Of a stretch of DNA of 64,000 nucleotides, positions 1 to 10,012 are shown piece after piece. Position 1 is the stretch's first letter; the number at the start of each line of letters is the position of its first letter. The stretch comes from Candidatus Chlorobium antarcticum (GTDB lineage: Bacteria > Bacteroidota > Chlorobiia > Chlorobiales > Chlorobiaceae). The stretch lies in assembly GCA_030765725.1 (NCBI GenBank), contig JAVCDF010000003.1, positions 120,001 to 184,000 of the forward strand, written 5' to 3'. The notes under the pieces were generated by a model that saw only the letters and a list, made by a program, of their open reading frames with translations, was not told the DNA's origin and did no database searches. A program made the translations under genes and the position numbers.

Positions 1-1527
1 TACTTTGAGCATCCATTCGCTTTCCGCAAGGAATACAGGCTGTTCTTCGCGGTCAAGCGCGATTGCTCCGCTCTTGCGACGGAGAAACTCTTGAAGCATT
101 TCTTCGTTCGCGCCGGTTACCCAGAACGCCTTGTGGTAGCGCAGGGGGAGGAAGTCGCACTGGGCATTGTATTCATGTTCAAGGCGAAATTTGATGACAT
201 CAAACTGCAGTTCTCCTACGGTGCCAATGATTTTGCGGTTGCCGAACTGGATGAACAGCTGGGCGAGTCCCTCTTCGGTTAGCTGGCGGATGCCCTTGTC
301 CAGCTGTTTTTGCTTCATTGGGTCGCGGTTTTCGAGAGCCTTGAAGATTTCGGGGGAGAAACTGGGTATACCGCGGAAGTTTAGCGCTTCGCCTTCGGTG
401 AGCGTGTCGCCTATTTTGAGTGACCCGTTGTCATAAAGGCCGATAACATCTCCTGGCCAGGCGTCGTCTATAATGCTTTTTTCATTGGCCATGAAGTGGG
501 TAGGGCTTGAAAAACGGACCTTTTTCTGCAGCCGGGTATGGGTATAGAAGCGGTTCCTTTCAAAACGGCCGGAGCATATTTTGAAAAATGCCGTGCGGTC
601 GCGGTGGTTGGGGTCGAGGTTGGCGTGTATTTTAAAGACAAACCCGGTCATGGCGCTTTCTTCAGCAAGAACCATGCGCTCTTCGGTCTCCCTCTTTTCC
701 GGGCTGGGGGCGATGGTGAGGAAGGTTTCAAGCAGTTCGCGAATGCCGAAATTGTTGACGGCGCTGCCGAAAAACACCGGAGCCAAAAGCCCGTCACGGT
801 ATAATTCATCTGCAAAGGGCTCATAGACACCTTCAATGAGGTTGATGTCGTCCCGGAGTTTGCGGCAAAGGCTTTCAGGCACCCATTTCTCAAGCTCAGG
901 ATCACTGGGACTCGTGATGCTGATGAGATTTTCGCTTATTTTCGAGGCGTTCGGACGGAAGAGATTGAGGTTTTTTTCATAGAGGTTGTAGACGCCTTGG
1001 AACGACTGTCCTTGGCTGATCGGCCAAGTGAGAGGTCGAACCTGGATTTCGAGTTTATGTTCCAGTTCATCAAGGAGTTCAAACGGGTCGCGCCCCTCCC
1101 GATCCATTTTATTGATGAAGATGATGACCGGTGTGTGGCGCATCCGGCACACCTCCATCAGCCGCTCAGTCTGTTCTTCAACCCCTTTTACGCAGTCGAT
1201 GACGAGAATGACGCTGTCGACGGCGGTGAGGGTTCGGTAGGTATCTTCAGCAAAATCTTTGTGGCCGGGGGTGTCGAGAATGTTTATCCGTTTGCCGGCG
1301 TATTCAAACCCCATGACAGAAGTGGCTACGGAAATGCCCCGCTGCTTCTCAATCTCCATAAAGTCGCTGGTTGCGCTTTTGTGGATTTTGTTGCTTTTCA
1401 CCGCTCCTGCTGTCTGTATGGCGCCGCCAAAGAGGAGAAACTTTTCGGTCAGGGTGGTTTTGCCAGCATCGGGGTGGCTGATGATGGCGAAGGTTTTGCG
1501 TCGGGCGATCTCTTTGTGTGATTCCAT
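1..1527 (-). CDS. prfC: Peptide chain release factor 3 (C-terminus cut by window edge)
   Basis: Translational GTPase that recycles RF1/RF2 after peptide release. Reading the minus strand from ATG at 1527 gives 509 uninterrupted codons to the left edge. The G1 motif SHPDAGKTT lies near residues 17-25, switch/G3 DTPGHKDF and G4 NKMD follow, and the RF3-typical region [12 protein letters not shown] lies near the end. RF3 is usually about 530 residues, so roughly 20 C-terminal residues lie outside the window. The start begins [20 protein letters not shown], matching the usual RF3 N-terminus. The gene is divergent from ppa. No break or frameshift is seen. Confidence 0.95.
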   Translation of the reverse strand, partial: MESHKEIARRKTFAIISHPDAGKTTLTEKFLLFGGAIQTAGAVKSNKIHKSATSDFMEIEKQRGISVATSVMGFEYAGKRINILDTPGHKDFAEDTYRTLTAVDSVILVIDCVKGVEEQTERLMEVCRMRHTPVIIFINKMDREGRDPFELLDELEHKLEIQVRPLTWPISQGQSFQGVYNLYEKNLNLFRPNASKISENLISITSPSDPELEKWVPESLCRKLRDDINLIEGVYEPFADELYRDGLLAPVFFGSAVNNFGIRELLETFLTIAPSPEKRETEERMVLAEESAMTGFVFKIHANLDPNHRDRTAFFKICSGRFERNRFYTHTRLQKKVRFSSPTHFMANEKSIIDDAWPGDVIGLYDNGSLKIGDTLTEGEALNFRGIPSFSPEIFKALENRDPMKQKQLDKGIRQLTEEGLAQLFIQFGNRKIIGTVGELQFDVIKFRLEHEYNAQCDFLPLRYHKAFWVTGANEEMLQEFLRRKSGAIALDREEQPVFLAESEWMLKV

Positions 1528-1630
1528 GGGGTCTCAGGGCGGCAGGTGCCGGAAGCGGTTGTGAATGGTTCAATGGCCGCAAAGATACAAAGAAGCGGGC
1601 TAACCTATGGCGGGTTCCCCAAAAAAATGC

Positions 1631-1636
1631 TATAAT
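1631..1636 (+). promoter_or_regulatory. Candidate -10 box upstream of ppa
   Basis: A perfect TATAAT hexamer lies about 50 bases before the ppa start, in the divergent prfC-ppa gap. No convincing -35 hexamer is visible at 16-18 bases upstream, so the call rests on the -10 match and position only. Confidence 0.35.
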
Positions 1637-1687
1637 GGCACAGCTTTTTTTGCATGTACTTCAACCTGTTAATCATTCCCTACACCC

Positions 1688-2230
1688 ATGAATTTTAATC
1701 CCTGGCATCATGTTGAGATAGGAGAGGACTGCCCCAAAGTAGTCAATGCAATCATCGAGATATCGCAAGGCAGCAAAACTAAATACGAGCTTGACAAGAA
1801 AACCGGTATGCTGAAGCTTGACCGGGTGCTTTTTTCCTCGGTGTTTTATCCTGCCAACTACGGGTTTATCCCCAAGACACTTGGTGATGATCATGATCCA
1901 CTTGATATTGTAGTTATTTCACAGTGCCAGATTGTTCCAATGTGTATGGTTCGGGCGAGGGTTATTGGAGTGATGCGCATGATTGACCATGGCGAGGGGG
2001 ATGACAAAATTATTGCTGTTGCTGAAGATGATATGAGCATGAGCCAGATTTATGACATCAACGAGCTCTCTCCGCACTTTAATTCTGAACTGAAGCACTT
2101 CTTTGAGGAGTACAAGTCGCTTGAGAAGAAGACAGTGCTTGTGGAACAGTTCCAGAATGCCGAGATTGCACAGGAGAGTGTTATTCATGCCATTGACAAC
2201 TACAACAAGGTCTTCGTTCCTGTAGAATAA
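1688..2230 (+). CDS. ppa: Inorganic pyrophosphatase, family I
   Basis: Soluble Mg2+-dependent enzyme hydrolysing PPi to two phosphates, driving biosynthetic reactions. The 180-residue length is normal for bacterial family I. The signature [11 protein letters not shown], with its metal-binding aspartates, lies near residues 66-76, preceded by the conserved [16 protein letters not shown] stretch. The start [12 protein letters not shown] matches the family N-terminus. It is followed after about 60 bases by a polyphosphate kinase 2, so the two phosphate-metabolism genes may be co-transcribed. Confidence 0.95.
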   Translation: MNFNPWHHVEIGEDCPKVVNAIIEISQGSKTKYELDKKTGMLKLDRVLFSSVFYPANYGFIPKTLGDDHDPLDIVVISQCQIVPMCMVRARVIGVMRMIDHGEGDDKIIAVAEDDMSMSQIYDINELSPHFNSELKHFFEEYKSLEKKTVLVEQFQNAEIAQESVIHAIDNYNKVFVPVE

Positions 2231-2290
2231 AACTGGTTGTGGCAGTTTCCGCAACATGCAGGGAAGCGGTGACCGGGGGAGCCCCATAGT

Positions 2291-3172
2291 ATGGACGGTG
2301 CATTTGATGCCGCACAGTTTCGTGTGTTGCCTTCTCAGAGAGTTGACCTATCGCAGTATCCAACACGGATTCCTCCTCTTTATGCGTCCTCCTCCCGATA
2401 CCATGCGATTCTTCGGCAGCATGTTTCTGAGCTCTCAGAGTTGCAGCAGGTCTTTTATGCAGACAACCGGTTTGCGGTACTGCTTATTTTTCAGGCCATG
2501 GATGCTGCCGGTAAAGACAGCTGCATACGGCATGTAATGACCGGCATCAATCCTCAGGGATGCAGGGTTCACAGTTTCCGCCATCCTTCCATAGAGGAAT
2601 ACGAACACGATTTTCTTTGGAGGAGCAATGCTGTTCTTCCAGAGCGGGGTCATATCGGTATTTTCAATCGCTCCTACTATGAAGAGGTTCTGATTGCCCG
2701 TGTTCATCCTGAAATAATTGTAAGTGAGGCAATAACCGGCGCTGAAACCCCGAGCGAAGAGCTATGGCAGGGTCGGTACCGTTCCATCAACGATATGGAG
2801 CGGCATCTCACGCTGAACGGGACAAAGATTGTCAAATTTTTTCTCCATCTCTCCCCTGATGAGCAGCGCAAAAGGTTCCTCCAACGAATCGACCGGCCGG
2901 ATAAGAACTGGAAGTTCAGCATGGCCGACATTGAAGAGCGGAGATTCTGGGATGATTATATGCATGCATATGCAAGTTGCCTGTCGACTACTGCTTCAGA
3001 GAATGCCCCCTGGTACATTGTTCCGGCAGACGACAGGAAGAGTGCCCGTTTGATTGTTTCTTCAATTATTCTCGAGCTTTTCCGGAGCATGGATCTCCAA
3101 TATCCCAAAGCCGGTCCTCTGCGGGCGAAGGAGCTGAAAGCCTGCAGGAGGTCGCTTTCGGGGAAGGTGTAG
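2291..3172 (+). CDS. Polyphosphate kinase 2 family phosphotransferase
   Basis: PPK2 enzymes transfer phosphate between polyphosphate and nucleotides. The 293-residue single-domain protein has Walker [10 protein letters not shown] near residues 69-77, the lid/Walker B region [11 protein letters not shown] near 124-134, and the late PPK2 motif [12 protein letters not shown]. Class (AMP-, ADP- or GDP-directed) cannot be set by eye; the single-domain form and the MDAAGKD motif resemble the ADP/AMP-phosphorylating groups. It lies just downstream of ppa. A conserved phosphate-uptake region is elsewhere in the window (31.7-39.9 kb). Confidence 0.88.
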   Translation: MDGAFDAAQFRVLPSQRVDLSQYPTRIPPLYASSSRYHAILRQHVSELSELQQVFYADNRFAVLLIFQAMDAAGKDSCIRHVMTGINPQGCRVHSFRHPSIEEYEHDFLWRSNAVLPERGHIGIFNRSYYEEVLIARVHPEIIVSEAITGAETPSEELWQGRYRSINDMERHLTLNGTKIVKFFLHLSPDEQRKRFLQRIDRPDKNWKFSMADIEERRFWDDYMHAYASCLSTTASENAPWYIVPADDRKSARLIVSSIILELFRSMDLQYPKAGPLRAKELKACRRSLSGKV

Positions 3173-3505
3173 CGCGGCGTCAAAGGTGTTGATAACTTTT
3201 TTGCAGCTTTCGAAACCAGTGCATTTCGCTTGCGCCATGTCGATGGAATTAATAGTGTTTATCTTTGTAAGCAACTGAATAAAAATGCTTTACGCATATA
3301 TGGTTTCGTTCCCCTGCTCTTTGCTGATTTTTTTCGGTATCCTAAAGGCACTGCCTGTAGGGGTATACGGAATGTTGATAACTTGTTGACAACTCGGAGC
3401 GGTGGTGGTTTTTTTTTGAGGTCCGAGTTCTGAAGTTTGGAAAATGTCCTATATTCAGCGGTTACAACCTTAGTCCGACCTTAGCCCGTTCAAGAATGTT
3501 TACCT
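3173..3505. other. Gap without a gene, with a duplicated 12-mer
   Basis: This gap between the PPK2 gene and the KdsC-like gene has no convincing ORF. It contains two exact copies of TGTTGATAACTT at 3187-3198 and 3373-3384. The complement, TTATCAACA, is one base from the consensus DnaA box. A further GTTGACAAC follows the second copy. A run of eight or nine T at about 3410 could be part of a weak terminator. Function is unknown. Confidence 0.4.
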
Positions 3506-4030
3506 ATGCTGTCACTCACAAGAGAGTCGCTGGTCAGTAGAGCCGGCAGAATCAAACTGGTCATTTCTGACAATGACGGTGTTTTTACCGATAACGGGGT
3601 TTATTATGGCGAGTCGGGAGAGGTGATGAAGCGCTATTCGATTCGGGACGGCATGGGTGTGGAGCGGTTGCGCCATATTGGGATAGAAACCGCCATAATG
3701 ACCGGAGAGGTTTCGCCAAGCCTTGGGAAAAGGGCTGAAAAGCTGAAGATGAAGCGTCTTTATCTCGGCGTTAAAGACAAAGAGGCGAAGCTTCAGGAGG
3801 TTCTCCGGGAGACCGGCCTGGATGTATCGGAACTGGCATACATAGGTGACGATGTTAACGATGTGGAGATTATGGAGGCTATTGCGCCTGAAGGGCTTAC
3901 CGCTTGCCCCAGAGATGCAACGGGTTTTGTGATGCCTCTTGCCCATTACCGGTGCGAGGCTGACGGGGGCCATGGGGCTTTCAGGGATTTTGCCGAGTGG
4001 CTGTTGCGCCTCAGGCGGCAGGACGGCTGA
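3506..4030 (+). CDS. KdsC/YrbI-type HAD phosphatase
   Basis: C0-type HAD phosphatase of the family that dephosphorylates KDO-8-phosphate or related nonulosonate 9-phosphates in envelope sugar synthesis. The 174 residues are normal for KdsC. Motif I reads ISDNDGVFTDNG (residues 21-32) where the family usually has DVDGVLTDG; the two catalytic Asp positions are kept. Motif II is IMTGE, and motif IV YIGDDVNDVE lies near 112-121. The next gene, 31 bases on, is a NeuB-like synthase, so the true substrate may be a NeuB-type product rather than KDO-8-P. No kdsA or kdsB lies in the window. Confidence 0.85.
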   Translation: MLSLTRESLVSRAGRIKLVISDNDGVFTDNGVYYGESGEVMKRYSIRDGMGVERLRHIGIETAIMTGEVSPSLGKRAEKLKMKRLYLGVKDKEAKLQEVLRETGLDVSELAYIGDDVNDVEIMEAIAPEGLTACPRDATGFVMPLAHYRCEADGGHGAFRDFAEWLLRLRRQDG

Positions 4031-4061
4031 TTTTATTATTCTCATTCATTTATTCTGAAGC

Positions 4062-4931
4062 ATGCAGGAAATTGTGATTGGAAGCAAACGGGTTGGAAGT
4101 GCTCATCCCGTCTTTGTTATTGCTGAGATAGGCATCAACCATAATGGTTCGCTTGATGTTGCAAAACAGCTGATTGAGGGCGCTGCTCTTGCCGGGTGTG
4201 ACGCCGTGAAGTTCCAGAAAAGAACCCCGGATCTCTGTGTGCCTGAAAATCAGAGGGATTTTGAACGGGACACCCCCTGGGGCCGTATGACTTATATTGA
4301 CTATCGCTACCGTATAGAGTTTGGCGTGCGGGAGTATCAGGAGATTGACCGGTATTGCCGGGAGCTGGGTATTTTATGGTTCGTGTCCTGCTGGGACGAG
4401 GATGCGGTTGATTTTATGGAGGAGTTCGAGCCCCCTTGCTACAAGGCGGCTTCGGCTTCGCTGACCGATTTTCCTCTGCTCCGAAAAATCCGCAAGACCG
4501 GCCGGCCGCTGATTGTTTCCACCGGTATGTCGACCATGGAGGAAATTGAAGGTACGGTTGCTGAAGTGGGCTGTGAGAATCTTCTGATAGCCCATACCAA
4601 TTCAACCTATCCGTGCCCGGTTGAGGAGTTGAACCTGAATATGATTCCCGCCCTGCAGGCAAAGTATCCTTCGGTTCCAGTTGGCTACAGTGGCCATGAA
4701 ACCGGATTGCCGACCACATGGGCGGCGGTGGCCCTTGGGGCACGGTTCATTGAACGGCATGTAACGCTTGATCGCGCCATGTGGGGTTCCGACCAGGCTG
4801 CTTCGGTTGAAATTACCGGTCTTCAGCGGCTTGTGTCGAATATCCGCGAAATTGAACATGCCATGGGAGACGGTGTCAAGCGGTTGTATGAGGGTGAGTT
4901 GGCCGCCCGAAGGAAGCTTCGCCGCTCCTGA
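4062..4931 (+). CDS. NeuB-family sugar-acid synthase without SAF domain
   Basis: NeuB enzymes condense PEP with an N-acylmannosamine-type sugar to make sialic-acid-like nonulosonates. The TIM-barrel motif VIAEIGINHNG is near residues 19-29, DAVKFQKR near 50-57, IVSTGMST near 150, and GYSGHETGLP near 207-216. The protein is 289 residues, while usual NeuB proteins are about 340 with a C-terminal antifreeze-like SAF domain closing the active site. Here the ORF stops just after the barrel (VKRLYEGELAARRKLRRS). It forms a pair with the upstream KdsC-like phosphatase. The exact substrate cannot be read from sequence. Confidence 0.85.
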   Translation: MQEIVIGSKRVGSAHPVFVIAEIGINHNGSLDVAKQLIEGAALAGCDAVKFQKRTPDLCVPENQRDFERDTPWGRMTYIDYRYRIEFGVREYQEIDRYCRELGILWFVSCWDEDAVDFMEEFEPPCYKAASASLTDFPLLRKIRKTGRPLIVSTGMSTMEEIEGTVAEVGCENLLIAHTNSTYPCPVEELNLNMIPALQAKYPSVPVGYSGHETGLPTTWAAVALGARFIERHVTLDRAMWGSDQAASVEITGLQRLVSNIREIEHAMGDGVKRLYEGELAARRKLRRS

Positions 4932-4968
4932 ACGGAGCGGGGCAGGCCTGCAAATGTTTACTTTTTAA

Positions 4969-6873
4969 ATGAAGAACGAGAAGATTATTACGACTATGAG
5001 CAAAAAAAACAATGCACCGGTTCAGGAGTTTGAGTACAAGGCTGAAATGAAGCAGCTGCTGGACCTTATTGTCCATTCCCTCTATACCCATCCGGAAATA
5101 TTCCTTCGTGAGCTTGTTTCCAATGCCGCCGATGCTCTCAGCAAAGCCCGTTTCAGCTCGCTGACAGACGGGGGTCTTATGGCTGCAGCAGGGGAGGGCG
5201 CCATTCATATAACCCTTGACAAGGAGAAGCTTCTTTTTGTGATTGAAGATAGCGGAATCGGCATGAATGAGGAAGAGCTGATTGCAAACCTTGGAACCGT
5301 TGCAAAGTCGGGAACGCTCGGGTTCATGCAGTCACTGCGTGAGCAGAAAAAAGAACTTGATGGTAACCTGATAGGTCAGTTCGGTGTTGGTTTCTACTCG
5401 GTGTTTATGGTGACCGACGAAGTGAGTGTTGAGACCAGAAGTGCGATGGAGGGTTCTGAAGGTTTGCGGTGGCAGTCGTCGGGTCAGGGAACCTACACAA
5501 TCGAGAAAATTGAGCGCAAGGAGCGCGGCACGAGAATATCCTTTACTCTGAAAGAGGAGTACAAGGAGTTTGCTGAAGAGTACCGGGTGGAGCAGGTTAT
5601 TAAAAAGTATTCGAACTTTGTTGATTTCCCCATCTACCTCGGAGAGAAGCAGGTCAACAGTGTTACGGCTCTCTGGCAGCGGCCGAAGAGTGAGCTGCAG
5701 GAGGGGGATGTGCATGAGTTCTATAAGTTCATCAGCAATGATTTTGAGAATCCGCTTGATTACTTGAGCGTGTCGGTGGAGGGTGCTGTGAGTTTCAAGG
5801 CTCTTCTCTTCCTGCCTTCAAATGCCCCTATGGAGCTGCTGTACCGTCAGGGAGAACTTGAAAACAAAGGCCCGCAGCTCTATGTGAAAAAGGTGATGAT
5901 CCAGAATGAGTGCCGTGATCTTTTGCCCGAATATCTTCGTTTCATTGCCGGTGTTGTCGATACCGAAGACCTTTCACTGAATGTGTCGCGCGAGGTGGTG
6001 CAGTCGAGCCCGGTGATGGCTAAAATCCGCCAGATTCTCACAAGCAAAATTCTCGGCTGGTTTGAGACCCTTGCTGTTGAGCAGCCAGAAAAGTTCAAAA
6101 CTTTCTACAAGGCGTTTGGACCTATTGTCAAAATCGGCCTTAATACCGATTTTACTAATCGCGAAAAACTCATTGAACTGTTGCGCTTTGAAAGCACAAA
6201 GACTGAAGAGGGTGAGTTCGTAACACTGAAAGAGTATGCAGGCCGCATGGGCCCGGATCAGAAGGAGGTATATTACCATTCGGGTGCCGGAAGGGCGCAG
6301 CTGCTTGCCAATCCGAACCTTGAATATTTTCAGAACCAGGGGATCGAGGTGCTGCTTCTTTCCGATCCGGTTGATGTGTTTGTCATCCCCTCCATTCACG
6401 AGTATGACTCCAAACCGCTGAAGTCAATTGAGAAGGCGGACATAGATTTTTCAAAGGAGAAGACGGAAGGCCAGGAGCCTGTGGCAGAGAATCTTCTTGC
6501 CCCCCTGCTTGCGAAGTTCCGCGAGGCCCTTGGTGAGGATATTGCCGATGTGGTAGAGTCGCACCGTCTTGTGAACTCCCCGGTGACCCTTGTGGGTGGA
6601 AAGGATGCCATGGACAGCCAGATGGAGAGGATGATGAAAATGATGCAGCAGGAAATGCCTGCCGCCAAAAAAATTCTGGAAGTCAATCCTTCGCATCCCA
6701 TCATCAGGAACCTTTCGGGTATGATGATCGGCAATGCCGACAACCCTCTCATCAGTTCTGCCATCCGCCAGCTCTACGAGGGTGCACTGCTGCTTGAGGG
6801 TGATCTTGCCTCTACAACTGGGTTTGTCCAGCGGATGAATGAACTGATAGAAGCTGCAACGCTTTCAAAATAA
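4969..6873 (+). CDS. htpG: Chaperone HtpG (Hsp90)
   Basis: ATP-dependent cytosolic chaperone. The N-terminal GHKL ATPase domain shows [13 protein letters not shown] (about residues 45-57), [18 protein letters not shown] and GQFGVGFYS. The middle domain has LYVKKVMIQ and [11 protein letters not shown]. Length 634 matches bacterial Hsp90. Two starts are possible: ATG at 4969, or ATG at 4996 giving [12 protein letters not shown]; the second is closer to the usual N-terminus but neither has a strong ribosome site. No co-chaperone gene is adjacent. Confidence 0.96.
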   Translation: MKNEKIITTMSKKNNAPVQEFEYKAEMKQLLDLIVHSLYTHPEIFLRELVSNAADALSKARFSSLTDGGLMAAAGEGAIHITLDKEKLLFVIEDSGIGMNEEELIANLGTVAKSGTLGFMQSLREQKKELDGNLIGQFGVGFYSVFMVTDEVSVETRSAMEGSEGLRWQSSGQGTYTIEKIERKERGTRISFTLKEEYKEFAEEYRVEQVIKKYSNFVDFPIYLGEKQVNSVTALWQRPKSELQEGDVHEFYKFISNDFENPLDYLSVSVEGAVSFKALLFLPSNAPMELLYRQGELENKGPQLYVKKVMIQNECRDLLPEYLRFIAGVVDTEDLSLNVSREVVQSSPVMAKIRQILTSKILGWFETLAVEQPEKFKTFYKAFGPIVKIGLNTDFTNREKLIELLRFESTKTEEGEFVTLKEYAGRMGPDQKEVYYHSGAGRAQLLANPNLEYFQNQGIEVLLLSDPVDVFVIPSIHEYDSKPLKSIEKADIDFSKEKTEGQEPVAENLLAPLLAKFREALGEDIADVVESHRLVNSPVTLVGGKDAMDSQMERMMKMMQQEMPAAKKILEVNPSHPIIRNLSGMMIGNADNPLISSAIRQLYEGALLLEGDLASTTGFVQRMNELIEAATLSK

Positions 6874-6910
6874 CCGAGCGGTATCCGTAACCTATTAAAC
6901 CAGTGTATCC

Positions 6911-7786
6911 GTGAAAAGAAACCGGGAAGTGAACGGTCGGGAGATGGAGCGTTTTCAGAAAAACGAGATCACCGAGCACTTTATTTATAAAAATCTTTCG
7001 TCAAGAGTCCATGGGGTGAAGAACCGTCGGGTCCTGGCACAGATTGCCGATGATGAGATGCGCCATTACACAATCTGGAAGCATTATACCGGGCGCGATA
7101 TTGCGCCCAGCCGTTTCAGGATATGGTTCTATACGCTCGTAAGCATGCTTTTCGGGTTTACCTTCGGTATACGGCTGATGGAGAAGGGGGAGAAAAACGC
7201 CCATGCGGTTTACAGTATGCTTCCCTCTTCGCTGACCGAGGTGAATGGCATCATTCGTGATGAGGAGGAGCACGAGGAGGCCTTGTTGGCATTGCTTGAT
7301 GAAGAGCGGCTGCAGTATACAGGCTCCATTGTGCTGGGGCTGAATGACGCCCTTGTCGAGTTGATGGGCGTGCTTGCCGGTCTTACCTTTGCTCTGCAGA
7401 ATACGACGCTTGTTGCGCTTACGGCCTCCATCACCGGGTTTGCTGCAGCACTGTCGATGGCGGCTTCCGAGTATCTCTCAACCAAATCGGAACCCAACGG
7501 AAACAACCCTTTCCGTGCGGCGCTCTATACAGGTATTGCCTACGCCTTTACCGTTCTGGTTCTGGTTGCTCCCTATCTGTTTCTTGCCGACATCTATCTC
7601 TCTCTCGGGTTGTCGTTTTTCGGAGCTGTGCTGATCATAGGATTTTTCAACTACTATATTGCCGTTGCCCGCAATGTTTCCTTCGGGGGGCGTTTCCTTG
7701 AAATGGTTGGATTGAGCTTTACGGTTGCGGCACTGAGTTTTATTGCCGGTTATGTCATCAGGATGGCTTTTGGTATTGAGGTTTGA
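6911..7786 (+). CDS. Ferritin-like domain fused to VIT1/CCC1 membrane transporter (MbfA-like)
   Basis: The N-terminal 130 or so residues form an Er/ferritin-like four-helix domain with Glu/His iron-ligand patterns ([13 protein letters not shown] and [14 protein letters not shown]). The C-terminal half is a VIT1/CCC1 domain with [33 protein letters not shown] and three further hydrophobic segments. Proteins of this layout (membrane-bound ferritin, MbfA) export Fe2+ or Mn2+. Start is GTG 6911; an in-frame ATG at 6944 is possible. The 3' end overlaps the convergent kinase gene by 29 bases. Confidence 0.85.
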   Translation: MKRNREVNGREMERFQKNEITEHFIYKNLSSRVHGVKNRRVLAQIADDEMRHYTIWKHYTGRDIAPSRFRIWFYTLVSMLFGFTFGIRLMEKGEKNAHAVYSMLPSSLTEVNGIIRDEEEHEEALLALLDEERLQYTGSIVLGLNDALVELMGVLAGLTFALQNTTLVALTASITGFAAALSMAASEYLSTKSEPNGNNPFRAALYTGIAYAFTVLVLVAPYLFLADIYLSLGLSFFGAVLIIGFFNYYIAVARNVSFGGRFLEMVGLSFTVAALSFIAGYVIRMAFGIEV

Positions 7787-9338
7787 GCCGCTCTGCCAAA
7801 ACTTTGTAATCAACTGGTTCTGAAGTATTGATGCTTATCGAGACCCTTTCCTCGGAAGGGGTCAGCGGCTCCTGACTATGGGACTGCGCCTCAAGAACCG
7901 ACCATCCTGCTTCACTTGCGTCCTCTCCCATTTTCCTCCTTTTCTCCACTCTCTCTTTAAGAACCTCAAGGGGGGCGTGAAAGCCGAGAATCATGAACCT
8001 GCATCCGGCTTGGTCCGCCAGTTCCATGAATTGCTTCCGGTCATTGAGCCGGAGAAAGGCGGCGTCAACAATCATCGAAATTCCTGCTCCCATGGCGGTG
8101 CCCGCAATTGCAAGAAGAGCGTTGTAGGTTTCCCGGCTTTTAGCTTCGGTGTAGATGGAGTGCTCTTTCCGAATGCGACTCCGCTCTTTCTGGCTGTTGC
8201 TCCGTTCAAGGGGACCCAGTCCCGAAAGCCTTTTGCGTTCAATGTCTGAACGCACCGATACAGCTCCAATAATTGATGCCAGTGCCCCGGAATGGGTTGT
8301 TTTTCCGCTTCCTGAAAGTCCCATGGTGATGATGAGCATCGGCTTGCTCTTTTTTGTGAGGCTTTCAGCAAAACGGAGGTAGGACAGGTGCTCTCTCAGG
8401 GCGCGTTCTTTTTCTTCGGGGATGCTCGTCTGCGTGCAGCGGATGGCTGTTACCTTGGCCCGTACCATTGCCCTGTAGAGGGTATAGAAACGGAGCAGTG
8501 GGAGAGATGCGTAGTCGCCGGTTATTGAGAGCCAGCGGTTCAGGAGCCTCCAGGCAAGCTCCGTGGCGCCACTATGGAGAAGGTCCATGAACAGAAAGCT
8601 GATGTCGCTGACGATATCGATGCAGCTGAGCTCGTGACTGAATTCGATGCAGTCGAAAATGAGGATTTCCCCCCCCTTTTCCACCATATTGCCGGTATGC
8701 ATGTCGCCATGGCACTCCCGGATGAAGCCATCCCGCTTCCGGCGGGTAAAGAGTTCTTTTAGCCGGCTATGTTCCCTGATTGTCCATTCCTTCAGCCTTG
8801 TGCAGTATTCTCCGTCCCCGGGGTCGCAGGAGGTGGTATGGTCGAAATTGCGCAGAATGGGTTTCAGGAGATTTTCCGGGGTGCCCGACCCGCTCTCCAT
8901 CGGGATCGGTTCAAGCTCTTTGTGGAATCGGGCTATCTGGGTGGCGATTCTGTCGATGTGAAGAGGCGTTAGCTCTTTGTGGGCAAGAAGACGGTCAAGT
9001 TCCCGGGTGCGGTCGAACCGCTGCATCTGGACGCAGTAGTCCACCGTTTCACCGTTACCTCCGACCCGAAGTGCGCCCTCTCTCAGAACAATGGGGAGCA
9101 CGCTGAGATAGAGGTCACGACAGAGCCTCCTGTTGAGGCGGAGCTCTTCGTGGCAGTAAAACTTTCGCTGTTCAAGGGTAGAGAAATCAAGAAACCCCAG
9201 GTTGACCGGTTTTTTGACTTTGTAGGCGTAGTTGCCAGCCAGAAAGACCCATGAAATATGGGTTTCTGCTACCTCTATCGGCCCGGTCGGGTGGCTGTAG
9301 GCGGAGGGTTTCCGAAGTGCTTCGAGTAGTTGTTCCAT
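7758..9338 (-). CDS. APH-like phosphotransferase fused to P-loop (zeta-toxin-like) kinase
   Basis: The N-terminal domain (about 1-330) is of the aminoglycoside phosphotransferase/choline kinase fold: catalytic loop [12 protein letters not shown] with ILIFDCIEF as the metal-binding Asp region. The C-terminal domain (about 335-500) is a P-loop kinase with Walker [16 protein letters not shown] and [11 protein letters not shown]. The start is set at ATG 9338 because AGGAGG lies six bases upstream; the open frame extends 18 codons further without support. At 526 residues it matches the known bifunctional APH/ATPase family, whose substrate is not established. It is convergent with the VIT1 gene and divergent from the stress-protein gene. 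Confidence 0.85.
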   Translation of the reverse strand: MEQLLEALRKPSAYSHPTGPIEVAETHISWVFLAGNYAYKVKKPVNLGFLDFSTLEQRKFYCHEELRLNRRLCRDLYLSVLPIVLREGALRVGGNGETVDYCVQMQRFDRTRELDRLLAHKELTPLHIDRIATQIARFHKELEPIPMESGSGTPENLLKPILRNFDHTTSCDPGDGEYCTRLKEWTIREHSRLKELFTRRKRDGFIRECHGDMHTGNMVEKGGEILIFDCIEFSHELSCIDIVSDISFLFMDLLHSGATELAWRLLNRWLSITGDYASLPLLRFYTLYRAMVRAKVTAIRCTQTSIPEEKERALREHLSYLRFAESLTKKSKPMLIITMGLSGSGKTTHSGALASIIGAVSVRSDIERKRLSGLGPLERSNSQKERSRIRKEHSIYTEAKSRETYNALLAIAGTAMGAGISMIVDAAFLRLNDRKQFMELADQAGCRFMILGFHAPLEVLKERVEKRRKMGEDASEAGWSVLEAQSHSQEPLTPSEERVSISINTSEPVDYKVLAERLKPQYQKPS

Positions 9339-9484
9339 GCTTCTTCCTCCTGTTCGTGTTGGTTGGTCCCGTTCTTCTTCATTCCTGTTCACATCTTTAT
9401 GGTAACAACCCCATAGTTTAAGATAAAAAAAAGTTTAAATTCAAGGTTTGTAAGGCCTTGTTCCCATTCCCAGCACCATTCATC

Positions 9485-9949
9485 ATGATTCATCTTTCAA
9501 AAATCATCTGCCCGACGGATTATTCCGAGGCTTCGCACAATGCGGTCCTTTACGCGATGGAATTTGCCCGCCGCATAGGGGCTCATGTCCGGTTTCTCCA
9601 TGTGCTTCCTGCAGGAAATATTGCCGCAAAGACTGCGGTAGGTTACGGGGTTCCCATAAGCGGTATGGAGCATGGTGATGTTGTTCCTGAGAGCTTTTCA
9701 TCGCTTTTGATGGCTGAAAAAAAGAAAGGGCTTGATGCCGACATTCTTGTTCTTCGGGGGTCTGCCTCAACGGTGATTGCCGAGCAGTCCGCCCTTTGGG
9801 GTGCGGATCTTATTGTAATGGGTTCCCACGGGCGGAGCGGATTGCTCAGGCTCATGATGGGAAGTGTTGCAGAGGCTGTATTCCGGGAGAGCAGCATACC
9901 GGTTCTTCTTGTCAAACAGAATTCTGGAGGAAAGGTTGTGATGGCCTGA
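9485..9949 (+). CDS. Universal stress protein, UspA family
   Basis: A single Usp domain of 154 residues starting MIHLSKIICPTDYSE. The ATP-binding loop GSHGRSGLLRLMMGSVAEAV fits the G-2X-G-9X-G-S/T pattern, so this is an ATP-binding type. The start at ATG 9485 begins the domain directly; an upstream TTG at 9458 adds nine residues that do not resemble the family. It is followed about 60 bases later by fumarase. Confidence 0.9.
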   Translation: MIHLSKIICPTDYSEASHNAVLYAMEFARRIGAHVRFLHVLPAGNIAAKTAVGYGVPISGMEHGDVVPESFSSLLMAEKKKGLDADILVLRGSASTVIAEQSALWGADLIVMGSHGRSGLLRLMMGSVAEAVFRESSIPVLLVKQNSGGKVVMA

Positions 9950-10012
9950 TTGAAAGCCTTTCCCCGTCCTGGTGCATTAGTATTTTCTGAACCGACCATA
10001 CATTTCTTCTTT

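Noticed and set aside
997-1521. Plus-strand ORF of 174 codons
   Set aside because: Shadow of prfC; the minus frame carries all GTPase motifs.
9950-10012. Upstream TTG extension of fumarase
   Set aside because: It adds 21 unlikely residues and would start at the Usp stop; two ATGs begin the conserved N-terminus.
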